DNA from: an uncultured Spirochaetota bacterium | GTDB taxonomy: Bacteria; Spirochaetota; Spirochaetia; Treponematales; Treponemataceae | DNA: 64,000 nt | Direction of reading: 5' to 3' | NCBI GenBank assembly: GCA_944389415.1 | Contig: CALXMF010000001.1 | Span: forward strand, 620,001-684,000 | Shown: positions 25,539-35,227 of the stretch, in pieces | Layout: the number at the start of each line of letters is the position of its first letter | Position numbering within the stretch: position 1 is the stretch's first letter | Notes under the pieces: generated by a model | Databases searched by the model: none | What the model saw: the letters and a program-made list of their open reading frames with translations, nothing else | Told to the model about the DNA's origin: nothing | Position numbers and translations under genes: made by a program

Positions 25539-27941
25539 ATGGAATTAACCCAGGAAAACATCGACGCTCTCGTGGTGAACGAGGTCGATATTATGAAACG
25601 CATCGCGGAAGAGATGAATATCCGTATGCAGCAGGTTTCGGCCGTTATCTCTCTGATAAACGAGGGATGCACGATACCGTTTATTTCACGTTACCGCAAA
25701 GAGCAGCATGGCTCCCTTGACGAAGTACAGGTGCGGGATGTGGATCATTCATTTAAAAGTTATGTGAATCTGGAAACTCGCCGCCTTGAGATTATCCGAG
25801 GTATTTTTGCCGCGGGCAAGCTGTCAGAACCGCTGTATGAGGCGGTTCGTTCAGCGAGAACGCTGACCGAGCTTGAGGATCTGTGGGCGCCCTTTAAGAA
25901 AAAGAAAAAGACACGCGGTATGATTGCTGCCGAAAAAGGACTTGAACCGCTCGCTGACGCGATGACGCAGCTTGACGACAGCGCTATAGAAGCGAAAGCC
26001 GCTGAATTTGTGCATGAGAATACTGAAAATCCCGATCTCTCTGTTGCCAGTGTGCAGGACGCGCTTGCCGGCGCGGTTGATATTCTTGCCGAGCGTACCG
26101 CTCAGGACCCTGAAAACCGCAGCGAAGTTCGCGGATTTTATATGCGCACCGGTACGGTAAAAGTACAGGGTGTCGGCGGTGAAGAAGCGGCAAAGACCTC
26201 TACCTATCAGATGTACTGGGATTTTGAGGAACCGCTCAATCAGATAAAAAGCCACCGTGTTCTGGCAATCAACCGCGGTGAGCGTGAAGGACAGCTTGAA
26301 GTTTCTATCAATGTGGATGTTGACGGCGCGATTGAGCTTTTGCAGCATAAACTGCGTCCGGCGAACAAATATTACAGCGAGGCGATAGAAGACGGGCTGG
26401 TGCGTTTGCTTTCTCCCGCTGTTGTGCGTGAGATACGCGGAGATCAGACCGATGAGGCTGACGACCACGGTATCGGCATATTCAGCGAAAATCTGCGCAA
26501 TCTGCTGATGACACAGCCGATTAAGGGAACACGTGTTCTGGGTGTAGACCCGGGTATCCGCACAGGAACAAAATGCGCCGCTCTTGACGAGACCGGCAAG
26601 TTTCTGGGTGATTTTGTTATCAAACAGGTATCTGACCCGGATGGCGCTGCCGCAGCGCTGCGGCGTGCTATCTTGCAGTATAAAGTACAGCTTGTCGCGG
26701 TAGGCAACGGAACAGGCACACGTGAAGTGCAGGAGATTGTTTCGCGTGTTATCAGCGAGTACTGCCCTGATGTACTGTATACGGTTGTTGATGAGGATGG
26801 CGCGTCTGTATATTCGGCGAGCGATATCGCCCGTGACGAATTCCCCGATCTGGATCTGACTATCCGCGGCGCTATTTCTATTGGCCGTCGTTTGCAGGAC
26901 CCGCTTGCCGAACTGGTAAAGATTGACCCCAAGTCTATTGGTGTTGGTCTGTATCAGCATGATGTGAATCAGAAAAAACTTTCTGAGATGCTGGACGAAG
27001 TCGTCGGTTCCGTAGTGAATAAAGTCGGGGTAAACCTGAATACGGCGTCAGCGTCACTGCTCAAATATGTATCGGGTATCAACAGCTCTCTCGCTAAAAA
27101 GATTATCGCGTACCGTGATGAGCACGGCAAGATTACCAGCCGCGCTGAGCTGATGAACGTCAGCGGCATGGGCGCCAAGACGTTTGAGCAGTGCGCCGGA
27201 TTTCTGAAGATACCTGAGAGCGCTGACCCGCTGGATAATACGTGGGTGCATCCTGAAAATTATGAGGCCGCTCGCCAGGTGCTTCCGCTGGTGCAGAGTC
27301 ACAGCACAGTGCCGTCTGACCTGAAAAAAGAACTGAAAGAAAAATATTCGCTCGGTGATCAGACTGTAAGCGATATAATAGAAGAATTACAGAAGCCCAA
27401 CCGCGATCCGCGTGATGATTATCCCAAACCGATTATGCAGAAAGGTGTCGTGCAGTTTGAGGATCTCAAAGAAGGCATGAAAGTCACGGGTAAAATAAAG
27501 AACGTGGTTGATTTTGGCGCGTTTGTTGATCTGGGTATTAAAGAAACAGCGCTGCTCCATATTTCCGAGATGGGCGACTCGTTTGTCTCTGACCCGATGG
27601 AAGTAGTAAAAGTCGGTGATATTAAGGAATATACGATTATAGGACTGGATGCCGACCGCCGGCGGATTAGTCTTTCTCTTAAAAGCGACGCAGCCGGACG
27701 GTTGCAGTCAGCTCATACTTCCGCGGCGGGGAATTCTTCTGGCGCGGATGGCGAAGAAGGTAAACGGACTGTGCGTGCGGTTCGTATCGCCGCAAAGCCG
27801 CCGCGCGCTGATGGTGATAAGCGGCCGTCTCGTTCCGCTCAAAAAGGCGGCTCTGGCGGCAGCCGTGAACGTGTGCCGCAGGGCAGTGATGACGGCATGA
27901 CGTATAATCCGTTTGCCGCGCTGCTGAAAAACAGAAAATAA
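25539..27941 (+). CDS. tex: Tex-family RNA-binding transcription accessory protein
   Basis: 800 residues. Order of parts: N-terminal helical domain (GCTIPFISRYRKEQHGSLDE), a YqgF/RNase-H-like domain with GVDPGIRTGTKCAALDETGK, helix-hairpin-helix motifs (NLNTASASLLKYVSGI; LMNVSGMGAKTFEQCAGFL), and an S1 RNA-binding domain (GKIKNVVDFGAFVDLGIKET) near residue 645. A Ser/Gly/Arg-rich tail of about 80 residues follows. Tex binds nucleic acids and affects transcription and, in some pathogens, toxin expression. The start at 25539 lacks a strong ribosome-binding site (GGATGGAGTAAG upstream). A terminator follows. Confidence 0.94.
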   Translation: MELTQENIDALVVNEVDIMKRIAEEMNIRMQQVSAVISLINEGCTIPFISRYRKEQHGSLDEVQVRDVDHSFKSYVNLETRRLEIIRGIFAAGKLSEPLYEAVRSARTLTELEDLWAPFKKKKKTRGMIAAEKGLEPLADAMTQLDDSAIEAKAAEFVHENTENPDLSVASVQDALAGAVDILAERTAQDPENRSEVRGFYMRTGTVKVQGVGGEEAAKTSTYQMYWDFEEPLNQIKSHRVLAINRGEREGQLEVSINVDVDGAIELLQHKLRPANKYYSEAIEDGLVRLLSPAVVREIRGDQTDEADDHGIGIFSENLRNLLMTQPIKGTRVLGVDPGIRTGTKCAALDETGKFLGDFVIKQVSDPDGAAAALRRAILQYKVQLVAVGNGTGTREVQEIVSRVISEYCPDVLYTVVDEDGASVYSASDIARDEFPDLDLTIRGAISIGRRLQDPLAELVKIDPKSIGVGLYQHDVNQKKLSEMLDEVVGSVVNKVGVNLNTASASLLKYVSGINSSLAKKIIAYRDEHGKITSRAELMNVSGMGAKTFEQCAGFLKIPESADPLDNTWVHPENYEAARQVLPLVQSHSTVPSDLKKELKEKYSLGDQTVSDIIEELQKPNRDPRDDYPKPIMQKGVVQFEDLKEGMKVTGKIKNVVDFGAFVDLGIKETALLHISEMGDSFVSDPMEVVKVGDIKEYTIIGLDADRRRISLSLKSDAAGRLQSAHTSAAGNSSGADGEEGKRTVRAVRIAAKPPRADGDKRPSRSAQKGGSGGSRERVPQGSDDGMTYNPFAALLKNRK

Positions 27942-27984
27942 CGGCGCAGTCCGAGGGGATACTGCAAAATAGAATGCCACAGGC

Positions 27985-28020
27985 AAAGGGCTGTCTCTCA
28001 TACAGAGATAGCCCTTTTTG
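27985..28020 (+). terminator. terminator after tex
   Basis: AAAGGGCT-GTCTCT and AGAGAT-AGCCCTTT pair around CATAC, followed by TTG. The 160 bases beyond it, up to 28183, show no gene. Confidence 0.85.
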
Positions 28021-28183
28021 TATCTTTAGACGATCTCTGTTGTTGTATTTTTTAGAGTATTATACTATACTGCACATGAAACTGGGGACACAGCTGCCTC
28101 AGCTGTTGTTTTAGAATCTTTGTGTGTTTTTTCTGCATAATCAGTTTTTATAATCCTACTAATAAATGAATACAGGAGGGCGT

Positions 28184-30484
28184 ATGACTCGAATATTAAA
28201 AACAGTCGGCGCGGTTGTGCTGCTGACACTTATCGGGTGCAGCAATTTTACACTGCCCAAAAAGGCGCAGGTAATCGCGAATCCGACATATAATCTGGGG
28301 CTTGGCGAGACAAGCTTTGCTCTGAAAGGTTATTTCAGTATAGAAGAGTTGAGTGAGATGTTCAGCACTGCCGGCGAAGAGAACTCTTCATCTCAAGTTG
28401 CTGTGTACGATTATATCCCTAACCCTGCTGATAATCTTCAGCAGTACGCGATTCACTATTCGCTTGGAAAAATTGATTTAGATGTCGGTTCATATCTTGA
28501 GGATACAAACTTTGATGATATCAATATAGATATTCCCGAACAGAAAATTCAGATTCCTACAGTTGATCTCACTCAGACTCGATCAATTCTTGAGAATCAG
28601 AGCGGACAGGAAATCATCAGTAATTGGCCAGTTTCCGTACCTGTTGAGGTGTCGCTTGATACGCCAAACTCATCAGATGGTGTCAGCGTAGAAAAACTTG
28701 TTGTAGAAAAAGGATCTCTGAAAATACAGGCTAGTAATTTTGGCGGTGTCTCGTTTAATGTCGATGAAGGAAATCCCCTGACGCTGACAATTGACGGTAA
28801 ATCAATTCCCGTTGAACCCTCTGAAGACGAAAAATCTGGTACATTTGATTTAACCGGAGTGACTCTCATTGATACAAAAGATAATGGGGGTTTTCAAATC
28901 AGCGGAGATGTCAAGCTCACAGGCGGTACTGTGCCTGACGGCGGTATTAAGATTGAGATTACCGGCAGTATCGATACAATCGAGTCCGTATCTGTCCAGC
29001 TTCCTGAGGATGTCACGAAGCAGCTGGAAAGAAAAGTCGCTGTTGATGTAACTGAGATGGCAAAATCCGTATCGAGTGTGATGTTCAGTAAAGTCGGCGC
29101 GGAAGGCACTTTTTACAGCACGCTGCCTGAGGGCAATGAGTTTGATGTCTCTGTTAAGTCAGATCCGCTTGAGTTGGAGATCTTAGAACAGGAAATCTCT
29201 TCTGGTGAGCAAAGTGTTAATTTTACGGAAGAAAATAAAACGCTCACTATGGACTCTCTTAAAACAGGTGAGTCTTACACACTGCCGTTTACTGTTTCTG
29301 TCGGACTGCCGAAAGATAACGACGGATATTATCGTTTTGTAAATGTGAAGGCAGGTGAAACGTATACGATAGGGGCGCAGCTTAAAGCGGTGCTTGACTG
29401 GTCAGAAGTATCTATCAAACAAACGGCGTTTGCAGGGGAGGGCAGCCCGCTTAAAGGAGAAATGAGCGGTATTGATTTATCGTCGCTGAAAACCACTATG
29501 GATCAACTTTTTCCTGACCAGCCTATTTCAAGCCAGATAGAATTTACGGAAATTGGTATTTATCCGTTTATTACCAAACCGACAGGAAACTTTGAGTTTC
29601 TGAAAGATATTAAAGCTTTCGGTGAGATAAAGATGAGGTACAGCGGCAAAGAGGTAATTCTCCTTGACAAAAATGACGAGATAAATCTCGTGGATGAAGG
29701 CCCTGCGCTGCCGGAGTCGTCTGATAAGCCGTATACGCAGGATCTGGATAAGGCAGTAAAAGAGAATAAAGTCAGCGCGGAAATTGATAAAGAAAAGGTC
29801 AGTGCCATGCTGAACGCGTATCCCTCAGATCTCGCGCTTGTATATGATGTTGAGATTACCGGTGCCGGTAACGAGGATATCTCTATATCAAAAGAGGAAA
29901 TTGATAAAATCAATGAGAAAGGCGGTACTACATCGATTAGTATGGATGTGGTGCTTACGGTGCCGCTGAAAATCAAACTTCCAGAGGGTGCTGTTACCAT
30001 AAATATGAAACCGGTAGAAAACGATTTGCTTAACCGGAGCGAAGTGAGCGGTATTGATGAGAATATCCGCAAGATTTTCAATTCTCTTGAGCAGGTTACA
30101 CTTGCGGTTGATTATGAGAATAATTTTGGTTCAGGGCTGACTGTAAAGGTAAAGAATACTCCTGATGAGATTTCTAATGGTATGAGTAAAGAGGATGCTA
30201 TATTTGTATATGAGCCTGAGGAGCTTGTAGCCAGCGGTTCTCAGACGCTTAAAATTGAGATAGAAGGCTCTGATATAAAAGATAAAATCCTGGGGGCATA
30301 TCCGTTCGCGCCGGAGATTACTGTAAAGCTGACCGGCGAAAAGGAAGATAACAGCGAGTATAAGTATGTAAAAATCCCCCGTGAGGCAGAACTGAGTGCG
30401 GATCTGCGGTTTTCCGCCGGAGCCAGCATAAATGGTGTGTATGATTTTACTAAAGGTACTTTTGAAATTGTGGAGGGTAACTGA
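28184..30484 (+). CDS. large beta-rich lipoprotein, partner of the following barrel protein
   Basis: 766 residues from ATG 28184, set by GGAGG at 28174-28178; an upstream ATG at 28166 would lengthen the signal unnaturally. The signal ends in LLTLIGC (Cys19). The mature part is acidic with many repeated beta-type segments (for example ITGSIDTIESVSVQLPEDV) and few cysteines. No family was recognised. Its stop shares a base with the start of the next gene, a barrel-like protein, so the two are made together and may form a surface complex. Context suggests an envelope role only. Confidence 0.7.
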   Translation: MTRILKTVGAVVLLTLIGCSNFTLPKKAQVIANPTYNLGLGETSFALKGYFSIEELSEMFSTAGEENSSSQVAVYDYIPNPADNLQQYAIHYSLGKIDLDVGSYLEDTNFDDINIDIPEQKIQIPTVDLTQTRSILENQSGQEIISNWPVSVPVEVSLDTPNSSDGVSVEKLVVEKGSLKIQASNFGGVSFNVDEGNPLTLTIDGKSIPVEPSEDEKSGTFDLTGVTLIDTKDNGGFQISGDVKLTGGTVPDGGIKIEITGSIDTIESVSVQLPEDVTKQLERKVAVDVTEMAKSVSSVMFSKVGAEGTFYSTLPEGNEFDVSVKSDPLELEILEQEISSGEQSVNFTEENKTLTMDSLKTGESYTLPFTVSVGLPKDNDGYYRFVNVKAGETYTIGAQLKAVLDWSEVSIKQTAFAGEGSPLKGEMSGIDLSSLKTTMDQLFPDQPISSQIEFTEIGIYPFITKPTGNFEFLKDIKAFGEIKMRYSGKEVILLDKNDEINLVDEGPALPESSDKPYTQDLDKAVKENKVSAEIDKEKVSAMLNAYPSDLALVYDVEITGAGNEDISISKEEIDKINEKGGTTSISMDVVLTVPLKIKLPEGAVTINMKPVENDLLNRSEVSGIDENIRKIFNSLEQVTLAVDYENNFGSGLTVKVKNTPDEISNGMSKEDAIFVYEPEELVASGSQTLKIEIEGSDIKDKILGAYPFAPEITVKLTGEKEDNSEYKYVKIPREAELSADLRFSAGASINGVYDFTKGTFEIVEGN

Positions 30485-31740
30485 TGAGACTGCTGCGGAC
30501 TATAACTGTACTGCTGTGCGCCGCGGTTTTTACCGCCGCATCAGCTTCCGCTGAAATGGAAAAAGCGCATCGGTTTTTTGAGATAGGTGTTGATGCTGAC
30601 GCCGGTGTTTCAAACGGCTGGTTCCGCGCTAAAGATATATTTACTGAAACAGTCGTGATTGATTTTACCAAAATGGCAGATAATCTGAAAAAAGGTCTGC
30701 CTATTGATATGAACGCGGGGGCTGTTACCTTTTTAGCGCTGAATGTGGGGCCGGGCAAGAAAACTCATATCGGTTTTTCTGTTGGAGTAGAGGGTACTGC
30801 CAGCGGTTCAGTCCCGCAGGTGGTGCTTGACTTAATCGGAAAGGGCAACAGCCTTAATGTGCCTGTCAGCAGTGATGTGAATGTGCGTTCTGAGGTATAT
30901 GCCAGCGCGACAGTAGATATCGGGTTTTTTGTAAAAAAACTGGGGATTACGATCAGTCCGTCTGTCTTTGTGCCTGTTCTGTACGCGCACAGCAGAGATT
31001 CCCAGTTCAGTGTACTTTCGGATACAGATGGCGCGTATTCTGTGTCCGGTCAGCTGAATCTAACCGCGTATACGATCGCGCCGCTCAACGATATGTCGAA
31101 TCTGTCGTGGATGCAGGATATGATAAATATCGGCGGGCTTGATTTCTCTATTGCGGCGGAATATCCTATTCTGCCGTTTCTGGATGTTGGTCTGTCTATT
31201 CGTAATATTCCCGCTGTGTCTGGTAAACTCAATTATAAAACGGAGATTCCCGTATCGGTAAATATTGAGGGAAACGCTTCTGATATGTTTGAAGGAAAAT
31301 TCCCCGATTTTGGCAACGCGGTACAGATACCGGAACTCAGCGGTATTCCGTCTGTCCCTGTTTCATCATATGGTGTGCGCCGTCCGCTTAAAATTGGACT
31401 GGCGGCGGCTGTCCGTCCGCTGTTCGGCTGGAAATGGTTTACTGTTCGCGCCGGTACCGATTTCTGTTTCCGCCTGAACGGAGAAACAGGCTTGGACATG
31501 TTCTATTTTGATTATGATTTAATGCTTGATCTGATGGGCAGTATTGGTTCTCATGAGCTTGCGGCGCTGCGTCTTGCGACAAGCCGTGAAAACGAAGTAT
31601 TCTGCCAGTCTGTCGGTATTATGCTGAATCTGAGGGTGCTTGAGCTTAATGTTGCGGTCGCTTCTCAGTCAGCCGATTTTCTGAAAAGTTTTCAGCTCGC
31701 TGGCTTGGGCGCAAAAGTCGGTGTCAGAGTAGGATTCTGA
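30484..31740 (+). CDS. outer-membrane beta-barrel protein coupled to the upstream lipoprotein
   Basis: 418 residues. A signal peptide ends near ASASAEM at about residue 22. The mature part is rich in alternating strands with aromatic and glycine residues, and the chain ends GLGAKVGVRVGF with a C-terminal Phe. The size suits a 14-18 strand barrel. The start overlaps the upstream stop as TGATG, so translation is coupled. A terminator follows at 31772. No substrate is evident. Confidence 0.72.
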   Translation: MRLLRTITVLLCAAVFTAASASAEMEKAHRFFEIGVDADAGVSNGWFRAKDIFTETVVIDFTKMADNLKKGLPIDMNAGAVTFLALNVGPGKKTHIGFSVGVEGTASGSVPQVVLDLIGKGNSLNVPVSSDVNVRSEVYASATVDIGFFVKKLGITISPSVFVPVLYAHSRDSQFSVLSDTDGAYSVSGQLNLTAYTIAPLNDMSNLSWMQDMINIGGLDFSIAAEYPILPFLDVGLSIRNIPAVSGKLNYKTEIPVSVNIEGNASDMFEGKFPDFGNAVQIPELSGIPSVPVSSYGVRRPLKIGLAAAVRPLFGWKWFTVRAGTDFCFRLNGETGLDMFYFDYDLMLDLMGSIGSHELAALRLATSRENEVFCQSVGIMLNLRVLELNVAVASQSADFLKSFQLAGLGAKVGVRVGF

Positions 31741-31771
31741 TGGTGGTATAAATCCATTATGCGGTATAAGG

Positions 31772-31803
31772 GCCGTGCCTGTCAGTGAGGGCACGGCTTT
31801 TTT
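31772..31803 (+). terminator. terminator after the lipoprotein/barrel operon
   Basis: GCCGTGCC pairs with GGCACGGC around a ten-base loop, followed by six T. Confidence 0.88.
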
Positions 31804-31942
31804 ATGCGCTGATGGCAACGTGTGACAGCTGTGAATTTGGGATATTCAGTATATATTGAATAAAAATATCAATATCGGTAAGATACAGTTAAACATTTTT
31901 TTAGTTTTTGTCATGAAAGCGCCATGCACAGGGAGGCAAAAC

Positions 31943-32803
31943 GTGTATAAGATACTGGAAAAGAAACAGCTTTCTCAGGATGTATATTATTTCAGGGTAG
32001 CAGCGCCGGATATTGCCCGCAACAGAAAAGCGGGTCAGTTTGTTCTGGTACAGCTTGACACCGATTTTGGGGAGCGTGTTCCGCTTACAATTGCTGACGC
32101 GAACGCAGAAGAGGGGTGGATTGCACTGGTGGTGCAGGCTGTAGGAGCGACGACTTATAAATTGTCACTGCGGAATCCCGGTGATGAAATTGCCGCTATA
32201 CTTGGCCCTCTGGGCAATCCGACACATATAGCGAATGTTGGTACAGTGGTCTGTGTCGGCGGCGGTATTGGTGTTGCGCCGCTATATCCAATTGCTCAGG
32301 CATATAAAGAAGCAGGCAACAAACTTATTGTGATAATCGGTGCCCGTACAAAAGATCTGATTATTTTTGAGGATAAAATGCGCGCGCTCGCTGATGAGGT
32401 CATTATTATGACTGACGATGGCTCTGCCGGTACAAAAGGTCTGGTGACGGAACCGCTGAAAAAACTCTGCGAACAGACACCGCCTGATGAAGTCGTTGCT
32501 ATCGGTCCGCCGATTATGATGAAATTCTGCGCTGAGACAACCCGGCCGTTTGGGGTGCATACGGTTGTCTCGCTGAATACGATTATGATAGATGGTACTG
32601 GTATGTGCGGCGGCTGTCGTGTTACGGTTGGCGGCGAAACAAAATTTGTCTGTGTAGACGGTCCCGAATTTGATGGTCATAAGGTTGACTTTAATAATAT
32701 GATGATGCGTATGAAAGCGTTCAAAACGCGTGAGCAGGAAGATTTCCATAAGTGCCGTATGCAGGCGCAGGCTGATGCGCTCGCGGCAGAAGGAGCAAAA
32801 TAA
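31943..32803 (+). CDS. nfnA: NADH-dependent ferredoxin:NADP oxidoreductase subunit A (NfnA/SudB)
   Basis: 286 residues from a GTG at 31943 after GGGAGG; the upstream frame from 31856 is not family-like. It has an FAD-binding domain (RVPLTIAD), an NAD-binding domain (GGGIGVAPLYPIAQA), and a C-terminal [2Fe-2S] site with Asp217, Cys222, Cys225 and Cys237 (DGTGMCGGC), the unusual Asp plus three Cys set of the family. With NfnB it reversibly couples NADH and reduced ferredoxin to NADP reduction by electron bifurcation in the cytoplasm. The next gene overlaps by one base. Confidence 0.9.
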   Translation: MYKILEKKQLSQDVYYFRVAAPDIARNRKAGQFVLVQLDTDFGERVPLTIADANAEEGWIALVVQAVGATTYKLSLRNPGDEIAAILGPLGNPTHIANVGTVVCVGGGIGVAPLYPIAQAYKEAGNKLIVIIGARTKDLIIFEDKMRALADEVIIMTDDGSAGTKGLVTEPLKKLCEQTPPDEVVAIGPPIMMKFCAETTRPFGVHTVVSLNTIMIDGTGMCGGCRVTVGGETKFVCVDGPEFDGHKVDFNNMMMRMKAFKTREQEDFHKCRMQAQADALAAEGAK

Positions 32804-34302
32804 TGTCGGCGGTATATAAAACCCGTGAAGAATATGACGCAGCCGCTCATGAGCTGCTTGCAGGTCTGAAAGGAAAAGAGCTTTCCGCAAAAGATCGGAA
32901 TAGTATCCCGCAGCAGGATATGCCTGTCCGTGAACCGAAAGCGCGCGCGCGTCAGATGGAAGAAGTCGCGCTTGGCTATACCGCTGATCAGGCTGTTGTA
33001 GAAGCGATGCGCTGTTTGCAGTGTGCCGCCGCTCCCTGTATGAAGGGGTGTCCGGTATCGGTGCCGATTCCGCAGTTTATCGCACAAGTCGCGAAAGGTG
33101 AGTTTAAAAAAGCTGCTGATGTAATAAAGACAACCAATTTACTCCCTGCTATCTGCGGCCGTGTCTGTCCGCAGGAAAAGCAGTGCCAGGGCTCCTGCAC
33201 GGTAGGAAAAATTTATAAAAACGCGGAACAGGCTGTCGCTATTGGGCGCCTGGAACGGTTTGTGGCTGATTATGAACGGGAGAATCATCTGGAATCTGTG
33301 CCGCAGGTTGCCGCTGATACAGGCCGCCGTGTCGCGGTTATTGGTTCCGGTCCTGCTGGTTTAACGGTTGCTGCTGATGTGCGCCGTGCCGGTCATCAGG
33401 TAACGGTATTTGAGGCTTTCCATAAAGAAGGCGGAGTAATGGTGTATGGTATTCCTGAGTTCCGTCTGCCAAAAGCGATTGTCGCGAATGAAGTAGAAAT
33501 GCTCAAAAAAATGGGTGTGGAATTCCGTACTAATTTCCTTGTTGGCAGAACCGGTACGCTGCCTCAGCTGCTCAAAGAGCAGGGATTTGATGCCGCTTTT
33601 ATTGGTGTGGGTGCTGGTCTCCCCAAATTTATGAATATTGAGGGAGAAAATCTTATCGGCGTATTCAGCGCGAATGAGTATCTGACACGAGCGAATCTGA
33701 TGAAAGCCTATGACCGCTCTCACGCGGATACCCCGCTGTTTGCGGCAAAGCATGTTGCTGTTGTTGGCGGCGGTAATGTCGCGATGGATGCGGCGCGTAT
33801 GGCGTTCCGCCTTGGAGCTGAAACGGTTGATGTTATTTACCGGCGCACACGTAATGAGATGCCCGCCCGCCGGGAAGAAGTTGCTCACGCGGAAGAAGAA
33901 GGGGTTGTATTCCGCTTTCTTGAAAATCCGGTAAAAGTTCTTGGCGATGAGAACGGCTGTGTCCGCGGTGTTGTTGCTCTTTCGTATGAGCTTGGGGAAC
34001 CTGATGCGTCAGGACGGCGCAGTCCTGTTCCGATTGCAGGCAGTGAACATGAAGTTGCCTGTGATGCGCTGATTGTGGCGCTCGGCAACGGCAGCAATCC
34101 TCTCCTGGTAAAAACAACCCCAGGCCTTGAAGCTGATAAAAAAGGTCATATTGTTGCTGATGAGACAGGTAAGACATCTTATCCGGGTGTCTGGGCTGGA
34201 GGCGATATTGTACTGGGGGCGGCAACGGTTATTCTTGCTATGGGTGAGGGTCGTCGTGCTGCTGCTTCTATAAATGCGTATCTTGCGGATTTGGGAAAAT
34301 AG
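32803..34302 (+). CDS. nfnB: NADH-dependent ferredoxin:NADP oxidoreductase subunit B (GltD-like, NfnB/SudA)
   Basis: 499 residues. An N-terminal ferredoxin-like domain has two Cys sets for [4Fe-4S] clusters (CLQCAAAPCMKGCP; CGRVCPQEKQCQGSC). It is followed by an FAD domain (VAVIGSGPAGLTVAADVRR) and an NADP domain (HVAVVGGGNVAMDAARMA). This layout is shared with the glutamate synthase small subunit, but the adjacent nfnA and the lack of a large subunit favour NfnB. It provides NADPH in anaerobic metabolism. TAATG overlap couples it to nfnA; a terminator follows. Confidence 0.88.
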   Translation: MSAVYKTREEYDAAAHELLAGLKGKELSAKDRNSIPQQDMPVREPKARARQMEEVALGYTADQAVVEAMRCLQCAAAPCMKGCPVSVPIPQFIAQVAKGEFKKAADVIKTTNLLPAICGRVCPQEKQCQGSCTVGKIYKNAEQAVAIGRLERFVADYERENHLESVPQVAADTGRRVAVIGSGPAGLTVAADVRRAGHQVTVFEAFHKEGGVMVYGIPEFRLPKAIVANEVEMLKKMGVEFRTNFLVGRTGTLPQLLKEQGFDAAFIGVGAGLPKFMNIEGENLIGVFSANEYLTRANLMKAYDRSHADTPLFAAKHVAVVGGGNVAMDAARMAFRLGAETVDVIYRRTRNEMPARREEVAHAEEEGVVFRFLENPVKVLGDENGCVRGVVALSYELGEPDASGRRSPVPIAGSEHEVACDALIVALGNGSNPLLVKTTPGLEADKKGHIVADETGKTSYPGVWAGGDIVLGAATVILAMGEGRRAAASINAYLADLGK

Positions 34303-34330
34303 GCATATACTAAAACATAATTGCGCTATA

Positions 34331-34360
34331 ACGGCTGCGGTGATACCGCGGCCGTTTTTG
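34331..34360 (+). terminator. terminator after nfnAB
   Basis: ACGGCTGCGGT pairs with ACCGCGGCCGT around GAT with small mismatches, followed by TTTT. It overlaps the short gap before the next start at 34373. Confidence 0.7.
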
Positions 34361-34372
34361 TAAGGAGGTTTT

Positions 34373-35218
34373 ATGCTTGGTCTGGATTCTGCTCGTCTGT
34401 TTCTACTGTTTTTGATATACAGTTGTATCGGCTATATTTGTGAAGTGATATACTGCTCCTGTTTAGTCAGACGTTTTGTTGACCGCGGATTTCTGAGGGG
34501 GCCGATATGTCCTATATATGGTTTTGGGGCCCTTCTTGTTCTTTCTTTGTTGCAGCCATGGAGCACTACCTGGGTACCGCTGTATATAGCTGCTGTGATT
34601 ATTACTTCTGTGCTTGAGTATGTGACAAGCTGGCTAATGGAAGTTCTTTTCCATACAAAATGGTGGGATTATTCGCATAATAAATTTAATATTAATGGCC
34701 GTGTGTGTCTGCTTAATTCTCTGTTGTTCGGTGTTATGTCTCTGATTGCGGTTCATTTTGTGCATCCTGTTTTTGATCGGGCGCTGCGGAAACTGAGCGA
34801 TTCTGCGGCGAATATCGCGGCCTCTGCGCTGTTGTGTGTGTTTATAGTTGATTTGCTTGATTCGGTAAAAAGTCTTGTCAGTTTCAGCGCGTATCTTGCC
34901 CGTCTAAAGGAGTTTACCGAAGGTCTGAAAGAACACTACGAGCGTGAAGCATGGTTTGCAGGGTCATCCGCATGGGAATGGATTGAATCCGCATATGCTC
35001 ATGCAAAATCAAATAGCAACGCGTTTAATGATTCTCTGCGCGCCAAGCTGGAAAAATTCCACACTCACCATGACCGCATTGACTATCTGGTAAAGAAATT
35101 CCCTTCAATACGCAGTACTCACTATGGTACCCAACTGGAAGCGCTGCGAACTCGTATTGAAAAGAACATCCAGAGCCGCCGTGCGAACCGTGAGACTCGC
35201 CGGAATTCCGGACGGTAA
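34373..35218 (+). CDS. CmpB-type (DUF1113/PF06541) integral membrane protein
   Basis: 281 residues. The first half has about five membrane helices with the family pattern FLLFLIYSCIGYICEVIYCS, VDRGFLRGPICPIYGFGA and SWLMEVLFHTKWWDYS. The C-terminal 90 residues are cytoplasmic, charged and helical. The family is described as putative ABC-type permease without firm function. The start follows TAAGGAGG. It is alone on this strand between a terminator and the convergent yjbQ gene. Confidence 0.8.
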   Translation: MLGLDSARLFLLFLIYSCIGYICEVIYCSCLVRRFVDRGFLRGPICPIYGFGALLVLSLLQPWSTTWVPLYIAAVIITSVLEYVTSWLMEVLFHTKWWDYSHNKFNINGRVCLLNSLLFGVMSLIAVHFVHPVFDRALRKLSDSAANIAASALLCVFIVDLLDSVKSLVSFSAYLARLKEFTEGLKEHYEREAWFAGSSAWEWIESAYAHAKSNSNAFNDSLRAKLEKFHTHHDRIDYLVKKFPSIRSTHYGTQLEALRTRIEKNIQSRRANRETRRNSGR

Positions 35219-35227
35219 CGTATCAGT

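Noticed and set aside
25851-26960. Leftward 369-codon open frame inside tex
   Set aside because: It is antisense to a clear tex gene; its composition is that of a shadow frame and it has no start signal.
31856-31942. Upstream TTG or ATG starts for nfnA
   Set aside because: The added residues are hydrophobic and not family-like, while GTG 31943 has GGGAGG at proper spacing and begins the conserved domain.
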